Shown here: positions 1 to 7,716 of the stretch, one piece after another
Position numbering within the stretch: position 1 is the first letter of the stretch
How the letters are laid out: each line of letters begins with the position of its first letter
NCBI GenBank assembly: GCA_020444165.1
Contig: JAHLLK010000068.1
Location: 1 to 33,036 of the forward strand
Source: Deltaproteobacteria bacterium
GTDB lineage: Bacteria; Desulfobacterota; Desulfarculia; Desulfarculales; Desulfarculaceae
Direction: 5' to 3'
Length of the DNA stretch: 33,036 bases
Notes under the pieces: generated by a model
Seen by the model: the letters and a program-made list of their open reading frames with translations, nothing else
Database searches by the model: none
Told to the model about the DNA's origin: nothing
Position numbers and translations under genes: made by a program

Positions 1-1392
<1,392 letters not shown>

Positions 1393-1415
1393 GGGTAACC
1401 TCTAACAAAGGGTTG

Positions 1416-1438
1416 AAAAAGGCCGTCGTGGCCTTTTT
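1416..1438 (-). terminator. Perfect 9-bp hairpin with T-run, between the small secreted-protein gene and ileS
   Basis: Arms AAAAAGGCC and GGCCTTTTT flank a 5-nt loop, so the element can terminate on either strand. Read on the minus strand it would terminate the gene ending at 1569. It sits only 24 nt before the ileS ATG, so it may instead lie in the ileS leader. Just upstream on the minus strand, GGCCGCTTTTTT can also pair with the AAAAAGGCC arm, giving a competing structure. Confidence 0.6.
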
Positions 1439-1568
1439 CGAAAAAAGCGGCCTCTTGCCGTTCATCCCACGCGAAGTTCCCGGGCAAGCAAGCTTGTCCG
1501 GGGCAGATTCTTGGCCCGCTGGCGGCCGTTTCCGGCCCCGGCCGGCAATCCCGAGGCCCGTCAGAGGG

Positions 1569-2081
1569 CTATGGCAAGCGCGCCAACGCCTTGGCGGCCG
1601 CTTCCCGGGCCGCCTTCCGGGCCTGGGGGGTGGGCCGCCCGCTGACCATCACCGTGAGATAGCTCTGGCCTGAGAGCACATGCAGGCCCATGGCCCAAAA
1701 GGCCGCCTGGCCCAGGCCGGGCACATTTTCCCCGCCGCCGAAGCCTTGGCGGGTGTCCTGGAACAGCTGGGAGGCCTTCATGCCCCCGGCGGCCACCTTG
1801 GGGGACAGGCCCTGGTCCTGCACCAGGGAGAGCTGCAACAGGCCCTGGGGAAGTTCGTACACGCAGATGCGCTGGCCCAGGGGGTTGCCGGTGTTTTTCA
1901 GCTGGGGCGCGGCCGGCTCCTGGCCCAGGATGGCCGCGGCCTCGGCCCGGGTCAAGAGGGAACAGGGATTCACGGCCTCGCCGGCCCAGGCCGGCGCGGC
2001 GGTCAGGGCCAAGGTTAGAGCCAAGCCCAGGGCCAGGCCCAGGGCCCAGCCAAACCTCTTTGCCACGCGGTTGCGGCGCAT
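1569..2081 (-). CDS. Small secreted protein with a CSLLT-type domain, unknown function
   Basis: 170 residues. The start ATG at 2081 was chosen because GGAGG precedes it and it opens a classic Sec signal peptide: basic MRRNRVAKR, a long Leu/Ala core, and probable cleavage after APAWA near residue 33. The mature part begins with NPCSLLTRAEAAAILG, a motif seen in secreted or lipoprotein domains of the DUF3558 kind, with a second Cys (RICVYE) that could form a disulfide. It is otherwise Ala/Gly-rich and ends in an Ala-rich helix. It probably acts in the periplasm. It has its own promoter (2164-2191) and a terminator-like hairpin downstream, so it appears monocistronic. The function is not recognised; the DUF3558 resemblance rests on one motif. 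Confidence 0.8.
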   Translation of the reverse strand: MRRNRVAKRFGWALGLALGLALTLALTAAPAWAGEAVNPCSLLTRAEAAAILGQEPAAPQLKNTGNPLGQRICVYELPQGLLQLSLVQDQGLSPKVAAGGMKASQLFQDTRQGFGGGENVPGLGQAAFWAMGLHVLSGQSYLTVMVSGRPTPQARKAAREAAAKALARLP

Positions 2082-2163
2082 GGAAAACCTCCCCCTCCGC
2101 GTCCCGGCCGCCCGGCCCGGCAGGGACGGACGGCATTTTAATAATGATCCTGCGGAATACAGG

Positions 2164-2191
2164 TTTGTACCACACCAGGCTTCCAAGTCAA
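2164..2191 (-). promoter_or_regulatory. Sigma70-like promoter for the small secreted protein
   Basis: On the minus strand TTGACT (2191-2186), a 16-nt spacer and TACAAA (2169-2164) make a plausible -35/-10 pair about 75 nt before the start codon at 2081. The surrounding sequence is AT-richer than the genes. Judged by eye only. Confidence 0.45.
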
Positions 2192-2229
2192 GGCCACGGG
2201 GACGGCCCCATAAAGCAGGGGCAAAAGCC

Positions 2230-2258
2230 TTGACTATATTCGCCGCCCGCTATAAAGT
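2230..2258 (+). promoter_or_regulatory. Sigma70-like promoter for the phosphodiesterase/APS kinase pair
   Basis: TTGACT (2230-2235) is followed by TATAAA after 15 nt or by TAAAGT (2253-2258) after 17 nt. This would start transcription about 30 nt before the TTG start at 2295. It is divergent to the promoter at 2164-2191, with the two -35 boxes about 40 nt apart, so the genes may share control. Confidence 0.45.
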
Positions 2259-2294
2259 AACCCCTTAAAAAACCTTCAGGATTGAGCGGGGCCA

Positions 2295-3653
2295 TTGAAG
2301 TTCATCAAACGCTTTCTAACACGGGGCAAGACCCGGGATCGCGTGTTCGTCTTGGGCCTGGACGGGGTGCCCCACTCCTTGGTGGCGGGGCCCCGGGGCC
2401 GCCGCCTGATGCCCAATTTGGCCGCTCTGTTCGACACCGGAGTGTTGGGCCGCATGCCCTCCACCCTGCCCGCCGTGAGCACCGTGGCCTGGGCCACCTA
2501 CGCCACCGGGACCAACCCGGGCAAGCACGGGGTTTTCGGCTTCGTGGACCGGGTGCCCAACCCCTTCACCACGGTGGTGCCCACGGCCCGCGACCTCAAG
2601 ACCCCCACATTGTGGGAGATTTTGAGCCGCCAGGGCAAGCGGGTGGGGGTCATGAACGTGCCCCTCACCTATCCCCCCAAGCAGATCAGCGGCTTCATGA
2701 TCGGCGGGTTCCTGAGCCCGGACGTGGCCAGCGCGGTGTATCCCCCGGAGCTGGCGCCCCGGCTCATCGAGCTGGACTATCGCCTGGACGTGGACGTCAC
2801 CCTGGCCGGCAGCGACATGCAGGCCTTTGTGGCCGACGTGCACGAGACCCTGGCCCGCCGCTTCAACACCGCTTTCCAGCTCATGGAAACCGAGTCCTGG
2901 GACTTCTTCCAGCTCCACGTCATGGCCACCGACCGCATCAACCATTTCTTCTGGGGCGCCTGGGAGAACAAGATCGAGTCGGCCGTGGCGGTGTTCGAGG
3001 ATTTCTACCGCCAACTGGACGCCTATATCGGCGAGTTGGTCCAGAGCCTGCCCGAGGGGACCAACCTGGTGGTGCTCTCGGAGCACGGCTCGGCCCGGGG
3101 CAGGGGGCGGGTGTTCCTGAACCACTGGCTGGAGGAGAACGGCTACCTCATCTTTGCCGGCGGCCGCCGCGAGCTGAAGAACCTGCACCCCAAGAGCCGG
3201 GCCTACTCGCTGGTGCCCGGGCGCATCTACCTGAACCTGGAAGGCCGCGAGGAGCGGGGCGCGGTGCCCCAGGGCCGGCCCTATGAGGAGCTGCGGGAAG
3301 AGCTGATCCACCGCCTGGGCGCCCTGACCCATCCGGAAAACGGCGAGCCCCTGGTCAAACGGGTGCACCGCCGCGAGGACCTCTACGAGGGGCCCCACCT
3401 GAACCGGGCCCCGGACCTGATCCTGGAGCCGGCCATCGGCTATGACCTCAAGGCCAACCTGGACGCCAAGGAACTCCTGGGCCCGCCGGACCTCTCCGGG
3501 GTGCACACCCACGACGACGCTTTCCTGTTCCTGCCCGAGGCGGCCGGCGGCCTGGCCGAAGGCAGCTTCAACCTGGTGGACGTGGCCCCCACCATCATCG
3601 AGCTGGCCGAGGTGGGCATGCCCCTGAACCTGGACGGCAGATCCTTGCTATGA
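2295..3653 (+). CDS. Alkaline-phosphatase-superfamily phosphodiesterase/nucleotide pyrophosphatase-like enzyme
   Basis: 452 residues, a usual size for PF01663-type enzymes, which hydrolyse phosphodiesters or nucleotide anhydrides with two metal ions. Visible metal-site and nucleophile motifs, in order: GLDG (D23); PAVSTVAWATYATGTNPGKHG with Ser62 in the nucleophile position; TDRINHFFW (D213, H217); LSEHG (E263, H264); GVHTHDD (H404). The fourth motif is normally SDHG, so Glu replaces the metal-binding Asp, which may alter metal use or activity. There is no signal peptide, so it is probably cytoplasmic. The TTG start gives the full N-terminal strand; an in-frame GTG 15 codons in is an alternative. 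Its stop overlaps the start of the APS kinase gene (ATGA), so the two are translationally coupled. The substrate is unknown. Confidence 0.85.
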   Translation: MKFIKRFLTRGKTRDRVFVLGLDGVPHSLVAGPRGRRLMPNLAALFDTGVLGRMPSTLPAVSTVAWATYATGTNPGKHGVFGFVDRVPNPFTTVVPTARDLKTPTLWEILSRQGKRVGVMNVPLTYPPKQISGFMIGGFLSPDVASAVYPPELAPRLIELDYRLDVDVTLAGSDMQAFVADVHETLARRFNTAFQLMETESWDFFQLHVMATDRINHFFWGAWENKIESAVAVFEDFYRQLDAYIGELVQSLPEGTNLVVLSEHGSARGRGRVFLNHWLEENGYLIFAGGRRELKNLHPKSRAYSLVPGRIYLNLEGREERGAVPQGRPYEELREELIHRLGALTHPENGEPLVKRVHRREDLYEGPHLNRAPDLILEPAIGYDLKANLDAKELLGPPDLSGVHTHDDAFLFLPEAAGGLAEGSFNLVDVAPTIIELAEVGMPLNLDGRSLL

Positions 3654-4276
3654 GCGAGAACGGCTTCACGGTCTGGATCATCGGCCTGCCCTCGGCGGGG
3701 AAGACCACCCTGGGCCGCATGCTGGCCGGGGCCCTGGTGGGCCAGGGGCTCAAGGTGCACCAGATCGACGGCGACGAGGTGCGGAAGGGCCTGTCGGCCG
3801 ACCTGGATTACAGCCGCCGGGGCCGCCACCTGAACAACCTGCGCACCGCCTATGTGGCCGGGTTGTTGAACCGTTACGGGGTCAACACGGTGGTGAGCCA
3901 GATAACCCCCTACCAGGACACCCGCCGGGAGGTGCGCCAGGGCCTGCCCCGCTTCGTGGAGGTGTACCTGGACTGCCCCCTGGACCAGCTCATCAACCGC
4001 GACGTCAAGGGCATGTACAAGCGGGCCCTGGCCGGGGAGATCAAGAACTTCACCGGCCTGGACGACCCCTTCGAAGCGCCCGTTGACGCCGACCTCATCC
4101 TCTACACCTGCCGGGAAAACCCTTCCGAGAGCCTGTCCCGCATCCTGAATCTCCTCCGGGACAAGGACTGGCTGCCCCACGCCGAGGCCTGCGTGCCCCC
4201 GGAACCGGAAAGCCCCTACACCCCCGAGGAAGAGGCGGTGGTGAAGGCTAGGCTCAGGGATTTGGGGTATTTGTAG
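3650..4276 (+). CDS. cysC: Adenylylsulfate (APS) kinase
   Basis: 208 residues, the usual length. It phosphorylates APS at the 3' position with ATP to make PAPS, the donor for sulfation. Diagnostic motifs: Walker A GLPSAGKTT (12-20), QIDGDEVRKGL (the DGD motif at 40-42), RRGRHLNNLR, ITPYQDTRREVR (family form ISPY), and MYKRALAGEIKNFTGLDDPFEAP (about 122-144), the APS-binding block. The C-terminus carries an extra 40-residue acidic tail ending PYTPEEEAVVKARLRDLGYL. The ATG overlaps the upstream phosphodiesterase stop. No ATP sulfurylase, PAPS reductase or sulfotransferase is nearby, so the kinase more likely serves a sulfation or signalling role with its partner than assimilation; that is inference. 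Confidence 0.93.
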   Translation: MSENGFTVWIIGLPSAGKTTLGRMLAGALVGQGLKVHQIDGDEVRKGLSADLDYSRRGRHLNNLRTAYVAGLLNRYGVNTVVSQITPYQDTRREVRQGLPRFVEVYLDCPLDQLINRDVKGMYKRALAGEIKNFTGLDDPFEAPVDADLILYTCRENPSESLSRILNLLRDKDWLPHAEACVPPEPESPYTPEEEAVVKARLRDLGYL

Positions 4277-4396
4277 GCACAAATACCTATCATTGATAAC
4301 AATTTTCCTATTAAGTAAAACCTGGAGCCCGGCCCATTGGCGGGAACCAGTCATGGGCAGCCGTGCGTGCTTTTGCGGCCCGGTGCAAGATCAAGG
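4277..4396. other. AT-rich intergenic segment between convergent genes
   Basis: 120 bases between the APS kinase stop and the GNAT stop. The first half is clearly AT-richer than the surroundings (TATCATTGATAACAATTTT). No convincing hairpin with a T-run was found. Confidence 0.4.
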
Positions 4397-4876
4397 TCAC
4401 AAGTTTTGTTTGTTCAGCAGTTTATGCATGCGGAAGCACTTTAGCCTGACGCCATTGGGCAGTTCATGAAACGTAGTGTCTTCGCCAGAGTAGCCGTGAT
4501 GTTTATAGAAACCATGAGCGTTGACGGTCGAGCACAAGGTAAGTAGATCAATGTTGTTTTCTGATGCCCTCGCTTCCAGCTCCCATAAGAGCTGTTTGCC
4601 AAACCCCAGCCCTTTCGCCTTGGGATGAACGTAGATCGCCCCGATTTCTTTGCTTGCAAGGTCTAGGATACCCAACCCGATAATTTCATTATCGCTCTCG
4701 GCTACGATCATGACTTTTTCATGGATGGCGTTTTCATAGATATCGGGAGAAAGGATGTCCAGCCAACCGGCAATATCCCTATCGTCATAGCAGCCAGAAC
4801 AAAGGGATGCTATGGAGGCTTTATGCACCACGTCAATTCTTTCGGTATCGTTGATGGTGGCTGTGCGTATAGTCAT
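4397..4876 (-). CDS. GNAT-family N-acetyltransferase
   Basis: 159 residues, typical for a single GNAT domain. It should transfer an acetyl group from acetyl-CoA to an amine; the acceptor cannot be told. The start MTIRTATINDTERID opens the normal first strand of the fold. The acetyl-CoA loop is visible as IYVHPKAKGLGFGKQLLWELE (about residues 83-104), and the C-terminal half has NAHGFYKHHGY, the usual last-helix motif. The frame can be extended upstream to 4945 through the inverted repeat at 4925-4968, but the internal ATG at 4876 matches the domain boundary better. Base composition is much lower in GC, with many A/T-ending codons, than all neighbours, suggesting recent acquisition. The ribosome-binding site is weak. 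Confidence 0.88.
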   Translation of the reverse strand: MTIRTATINDTERIDVVHKASIASLCSGCYDDRDIAGWLDILSPDIYENAIHEKVMIVAESDNEIIGLGILDLASKEIGAIYVHPKAKGLGFGKQLLWELEARASENNIDLLTLCSTVNAHGFYKHHGYSGEDTTFHELPNGVRLKCFRMHKLLNKQNL

Positions 4877-4924
4877 ATGGCTTGTTTTACTTGAACTAAA
4901 GATTCTGTCCCGAAAATCCGCTAT

Positions 4925-4968
4925 CAGGCTGTTGAAAAAGACCATGGAGGGACTTTTTCAACATCCTG
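4925..4968. repeat. Large imperfect inverted repeat / terminator-like hairpin
   Basis: Arms CAGGCTGTTGAAAAAG (4925-4940) and CTTTTTCAACATCCTG (4953-4968) pair over 16 bp with one mismatch around a 12-nt loop. It begins directly after the stop of the omptin-like gene on the minus strand, so it may terminate that transcript. It shares the GTTGAAAAAG core with the hairpin next to ileS at 1416. It also marks one edge of the GC-poor GNAT segment. Confidence 0.6.
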
Positions 4969-6111
4969 CTAAAAACTGAACTCCACCCCCATGGTCACCC
5001 CTGCCTGCTGGGACCACACGCGCACCCCGTAATCAAAGGTGATGATGTCCTCGCCGAAGTCCCGCAGGGTGTGGTCGCCCTGGGTGTCGATGTACAGGTA
5101 CTCGGCGCTGAGCACCAGGGCGGCCCAGGCGGTCAAGGGCGCCCTGAGGGCCAGAGCGGTGTGCAGGCCGTAGCCCTTGGTGCTCTCCCTGGTCTCGCGG
5201 TCGCCCCTGAGCAGGTGGCGGTCCAGGTTCTCCCCCCAGACCCGGGCCACGTCGCCGGTGAGGCTCACCTGCCAGCCCTGGCCCGGCTCGCCCAGGCCCA
5301 GGCGGGCCAGGTCGGCGACGAGCTGCAGGCCCAGGTAGGCGTGCCAATACTCCTGGCGGAACCACAGGGTCTCGCCCGTCAGGGGATCATAGGTCCAGGT
5401 CCCGTAGTCCTCGGAGTCGGGGTCGAAATCCAGGCTCTGCTGCATGCCGTCGTGGGTCAGGAAAACTAACTTCTGCCAGCGGAAGCCCACCAGGGGCCGG
5501 ATATCCAGCCAGGCCCAGGGCGAGATTTCGTCCCGCAGGCTCACCGAGAGCTTGGCGTCCAGGTTGTAGCTTTCCTTCAGCTTGGTCTGGGTCTCGGAGT
5601 AGATGGTGCGCACCCCGGGGCTTTCCGAGTCCTCCCAATCGGAGTCCCGCATGGGGCCGATATTGTCCTGGCCGGGGAAGGAGGTGAGGAAGGCGAGGTC
5701 CAGGCGCCAGCGGGGCGTGCCCAGGCCCAGCTCCGCCCCGCCCCACCAGGAGTTCAGGGGAAACTCCAGGCGGGACAGCGGGTTAAGGTTGGCGTCCAGG
5801 GGGTTGCCGAACTCGTAGGAGGTGTGGCTGTGGACCAGGCGCTCCAGCTTGGGGGTCACGAAGAAGCTCAGTTCGGAGAAGGGCTCCCCCGGGGCCGGGG
5901 CGTCGGGAGTCTCCGGGGAGGCGGCCGGGTCCGGGGCCGCTGCCTCGCCGGGGGAGGCCGGCGGGGAGGCCAGGGCCGGCCAGGAAAGTAAAGTCTCACC
6001 CGCGGCCCGGGCCGCGTCCGGCCCAACCAGGCCAGCCAGCCCCAGCGCCGTGACCAGAAACAACACCCCAGATCCGCGCCGCAGCGCACCCCGCGCCGCC
6101 CGTCCGGCCAT
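4969..6111 (-). CDS. Omptin-family outer-membrane protease (predicted active)
   Basis: 380 residues. The ATG at 6111 follows GGAGG directly and opens a signal peptide (basic MAGRAARGALRR, hydrophobic core, probable cleavage near residue 36, ARAA). Residues 37-78 are a Pro/Ala linker. The rest looks like a ten-strand barrel: alternating aromatic/hydrophobic strands and a terminal Phe (GVEFSF). Family recall shows collinear matches with OmpT: MRDSDWEDSESPG against OmpT MVDQDWMDSSNPG, FRQEYWHAYLGL against YKQRFKMPYIGL, and NLDRH against DNDEH. The four catalytic positions are therefore present as D156, D158, D297 and H299. Omptins cut peptides at basic residues at the cell surface and usually need LPS. 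It is probably cotranscribed with the TlpA-like gene upstream, separated by a long palindrome. Homology is judged by eye; a non-proteolytic omptin-fold protein is the alternative. Confidence 0.75.
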   Translation of the reverse strand: MAGRAARGALRRGSGVLFLVTALGLAGLVGPDAARAAGETLLSWPALASPPASPGEAAAPDPAASPETPDAPAPGEPFSELSFFVTPKLERLVHSHTSYEFGNPLDANLNPLSRLEFPLNSWWGGAELGLGTPRWRLDLAFLTSFPGQDNIGPMRDSDWEDSESPGVRTIYSETQTKLKESYNLDAKLSVSLRDEISPWAWLDIRPLVGFRWQKLVFLTHDGMQQSLDFDPDSEDYGTWTYDPLTGETLWFRQEYWHAYLGLQLVADLARLGLGEPGQGWQVSLTGDVARVWGENLDRHLLRGDRETRESTKGYGLHTALALRAPLTAWAALVLSAEYLYIDTQGDHTLRDFGEDIITFDYGVRVWSQQAGVTMGVEFSF

Positions 6112-6154
6112 GGCTACCTCCTGAAAAATATGAAGTTTTTTGGGGGAAGGGGGG

Positions 6155-6202
6155 TGTGGGGGGAAGGACCCTTTTTCCCAAAAAAGGGTCCTTCCCCCCA
6201 CA
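6155..6202. repeat. Long perfect palindrome, copy 1 (terminator-type repeat)
   Basis: Two perfectly complementary 22-nt arms (6155-6176 and 6181-6202) flank a 4-nt loop. The core is GGGGGGAAGGACCCTTTTT and its complement. It sits between two minus-strand genes, 15 nt from the TlpA-like stop. The T-run ahead of the loop and the GC-rich base are unusual for a classical terminator. A near-identical copy lies at 32993-33036. Confidence 0.8.
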
Positions 6203-6217
6203 TCTTCCTGCTTCTCC

Positions 6218-6763
6218 CTAGAACGAGTCCTGGATGGCCTTTTCCAGGGCCGGCATGTCCACGTGGTATTCCTGGATAAAGGTCACCTTGCCCTGGGGGT
6301 TCAGCACCGCCGCCCCGGGGGTGGCGATGATGTCCAGGGCCTCGCCCAGGGGCTGGGAGTCGTCCGGCCCCGCGTCCAACAGGAGCGGCGGGGCCATCTT
6401 CTGCTCCGCGGCGTAGGCCTCCACCGCCGGGGCCATGGCCGGGGGATCGGCGCACACCATCACCAGCACAAAGGGGTTGCCCATGAGGCCCTTGGCCAGG
6501 AGTTCGATCTGGGGCAGCTCCTCCCGGCAACGGGGGCAGGACACCGACCAATACACGATCAAGGCCACCTTGCCCTTGACCATGGCCGCCAAATCGTGTT
6601 TTGCTCCCTTGGTGTCGGGCAGCTGGATGGCCGGGAGTTGATACCCCGGCTTGACCAGGGCCCGCGCCGGCCCGGCCGCGCCGCAGATGAGGAGCGCGGC
6701 CAGGGCCGTGGCCAACCAGTACGGCGCCCGCAAGCGTTCAGGGTTTTTTCTGGACCGAGACAT
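6218..6763 (-). CDS. TlpA/ResA-like thioredoxin-fold protein, exported
   Basis: 181 residues. The ATG at 6763 was chosen because GGAAGG precedes it and it opens a signal sequence or N-terminal anchor (basic MSRSRKNPERLR, hydrophobic YWLATALAALLICGAA, cleavage near GPARA, residue 35). The domain starts with the AhpC/TSA-Redoxin pattern YQLPAIQLPDTKG and holds the redox motif WSVSCPRCREELP (C76 and C79, WxxxCPxC). The cis-Pro region is IIATPGAAVLNPQGKV. Such proteins reduce disulfides or support cytochrome c maturation in the periplasm; no cytochrome genes are adjacent, so the partner is unknown. It may share a transcript with the omptin-like gene, for which a periplasmic thiol redox protein is not an obvious partner. 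Confidence 0.88.
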   Translation of the reverse strand: MSRSRKNPERLRAPYWLATALAALLICGAAGPARALVKPGYQLPAIQLPDTKGAKHDLAAMVKGKVALIVYWSVSCPRCREELPQIELLAKGLMGNPFVLVMVCADPPAMAPAVEAYAAEQKMAPPLLLDAGPDDSQPLGEALDIIATPGAAVLNPQGKVTFIQEYHVDMPALEKAIQDSF

Positions 6764-6860
6764 GCGTCCCCTTCCTTCCGTTGGGATGTCCGATTGCTGC
6801 CCGGAATGGTAGCAGAGGCCCGGCGGAGGCACAATGGGACGTCGCCCGGGGAGGAGTGCC

Positions 6861-7652
6861 GTGCTCACTGTCAAACAATTCGGCAAGATTACCCGCTTCA
6901 AAATGGGCCGCGAGATCCAAGGGGTGGTGCCCTATTGGTGCGCCGCCTGGCTGGTGGAAGGTCTGTTGGTCGACGCCGGCTGTCCGGCCACGGCCGGGGA
7001 GCTAGCCGAGACCCTGGCCGGCCGCCAGTTGGACACGGTGGTGAACACCCACCACCACGAGGACCACTCCGGTGGCAACGCCGAGCTGGCCCGCCGCCTG
7101 GGGGTGCGGCTGTTGGCCAGCGCCGCGGCCGGCGAGGAGATCCGCCGGGGCTTTTACATGCAGCCCTATCGCCAGCTCGTGTGGGGGGAGTTCGAGCCCA
7201 GCGAGACCGCGCCCCTGGGCGACACCCTCAGGGCCGGGCCCCACACCTTCCAGGTGCTGCCCGCCCCGGGCCACGCCGAGGACCACGTGGTGCTGGTGGA
7301 GCCGGACGAGGGCTGGGCCTTTGTGGGCGATCTCTACGTGGCTCGCCGGCCCAAGACCGCGCGCCCCGAGGACGACAGCATCGTCACCCGTCTGTCCCTG
7401 GAGAAGCTGCGGGCCCTGGGCCCCCGCACCCTGTTCACCGGCCTGGGCGAGGTGGTGACCGAGGCCATTGCGGCCCTGGACGAGTGCATCACCCACCTGG
7501 CGGAGATGGAGGCGCAGGTCAAGGCCCTCACCGCCCAGGGCCTCACCCCGCCGGAGATCGTGATCAAAATCTTCGGCCGGGAGAGCAACCTGGCCCCCAT
7601 GACCGAGGGCCATTACTCCTACGAGAACTTCGTGCGCTCGTTCCTGAAGTGA
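6861..7652 (+). CDS. MBL-fold metallo-hydrolase
   Basis: 263 residues. The GTG start at 6861 follows GGGGAGGAG; an upstream in-frame ATG at 6834 has no such site. The metal motif HHHEDHSGG (H64-x-H66-x-D68-H69) is complete, followed by PGHAEDHVVL (third His) and FVGDLYVARRP (bridging Asp), so two metal ions should bind. The C-terminal third is helical, with SLEKLRALGPRTLFTGLGE as the last conserved turn. The family covers thioesterases, lactonases and glyoxalase II-like enzymes; the substrate cannot be assigned. It is transcribed alone, divergent from the TlpA-like gene across a 97-bp gap, and ends at a strong terminator. Confidence 0.9.
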   Translation: MLTVKQFGKITRFKMGREIQGVVPYWCAAWLVEGLLVDAGCPATAGELAETLAGRQLDTVVNTHHHEDHSGGNAELARRLGVRLLASAAAGEEIRRGFYMQPYRQLVWGEFEPSETAPLGDTLRAGPHTFQVLPAPGHAEDHVVLVEPDEGWAFVGDLYVARRPKTARPEDDSIVTRLSLEKLRALGPRTLFTGLGEVVTEAIAALDECITHLAEMEAQVKALTAQGLTPPEIVIKIFGRESNLAPMTEGHYSYENFVRSFLK

Positions 7653-7666
7653 GGCCTGAAATAATC

Positions 7667-7700
7667 CCGGGGCGCGGGACCTCCCGCGCCCCGGTGCTTT
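7667..7700. terminator. Rho-independent terminator between convergent genes
   Basis: A perfect 12-bp stem, CCGGGGCGCGGG with CCCGCGCCCCGG, and a 4-nt loop, followed by TGCTTTT on the plus strand. It lies 14 nt after the MBL hydrolase stop and 16 nt before the end of the next minus-strand gene. Confidence 0.8.
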
Positions 7701-7716
7701 TCCGGTGGGCCAAGGC

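Noticed and set aside
1440..1570. T-box leader for ileS
   Set aside because: The conserved T-box sequence (AGGGTGGNACCGCG) is absent; only the hairpin competition remains as a hint.
4285..4315. Fur-box-like sequence GATAACAATTTTC
   Set aside because: Too few matches to the consensus, and it lies between two convergent gene ends rather than in a promoter.
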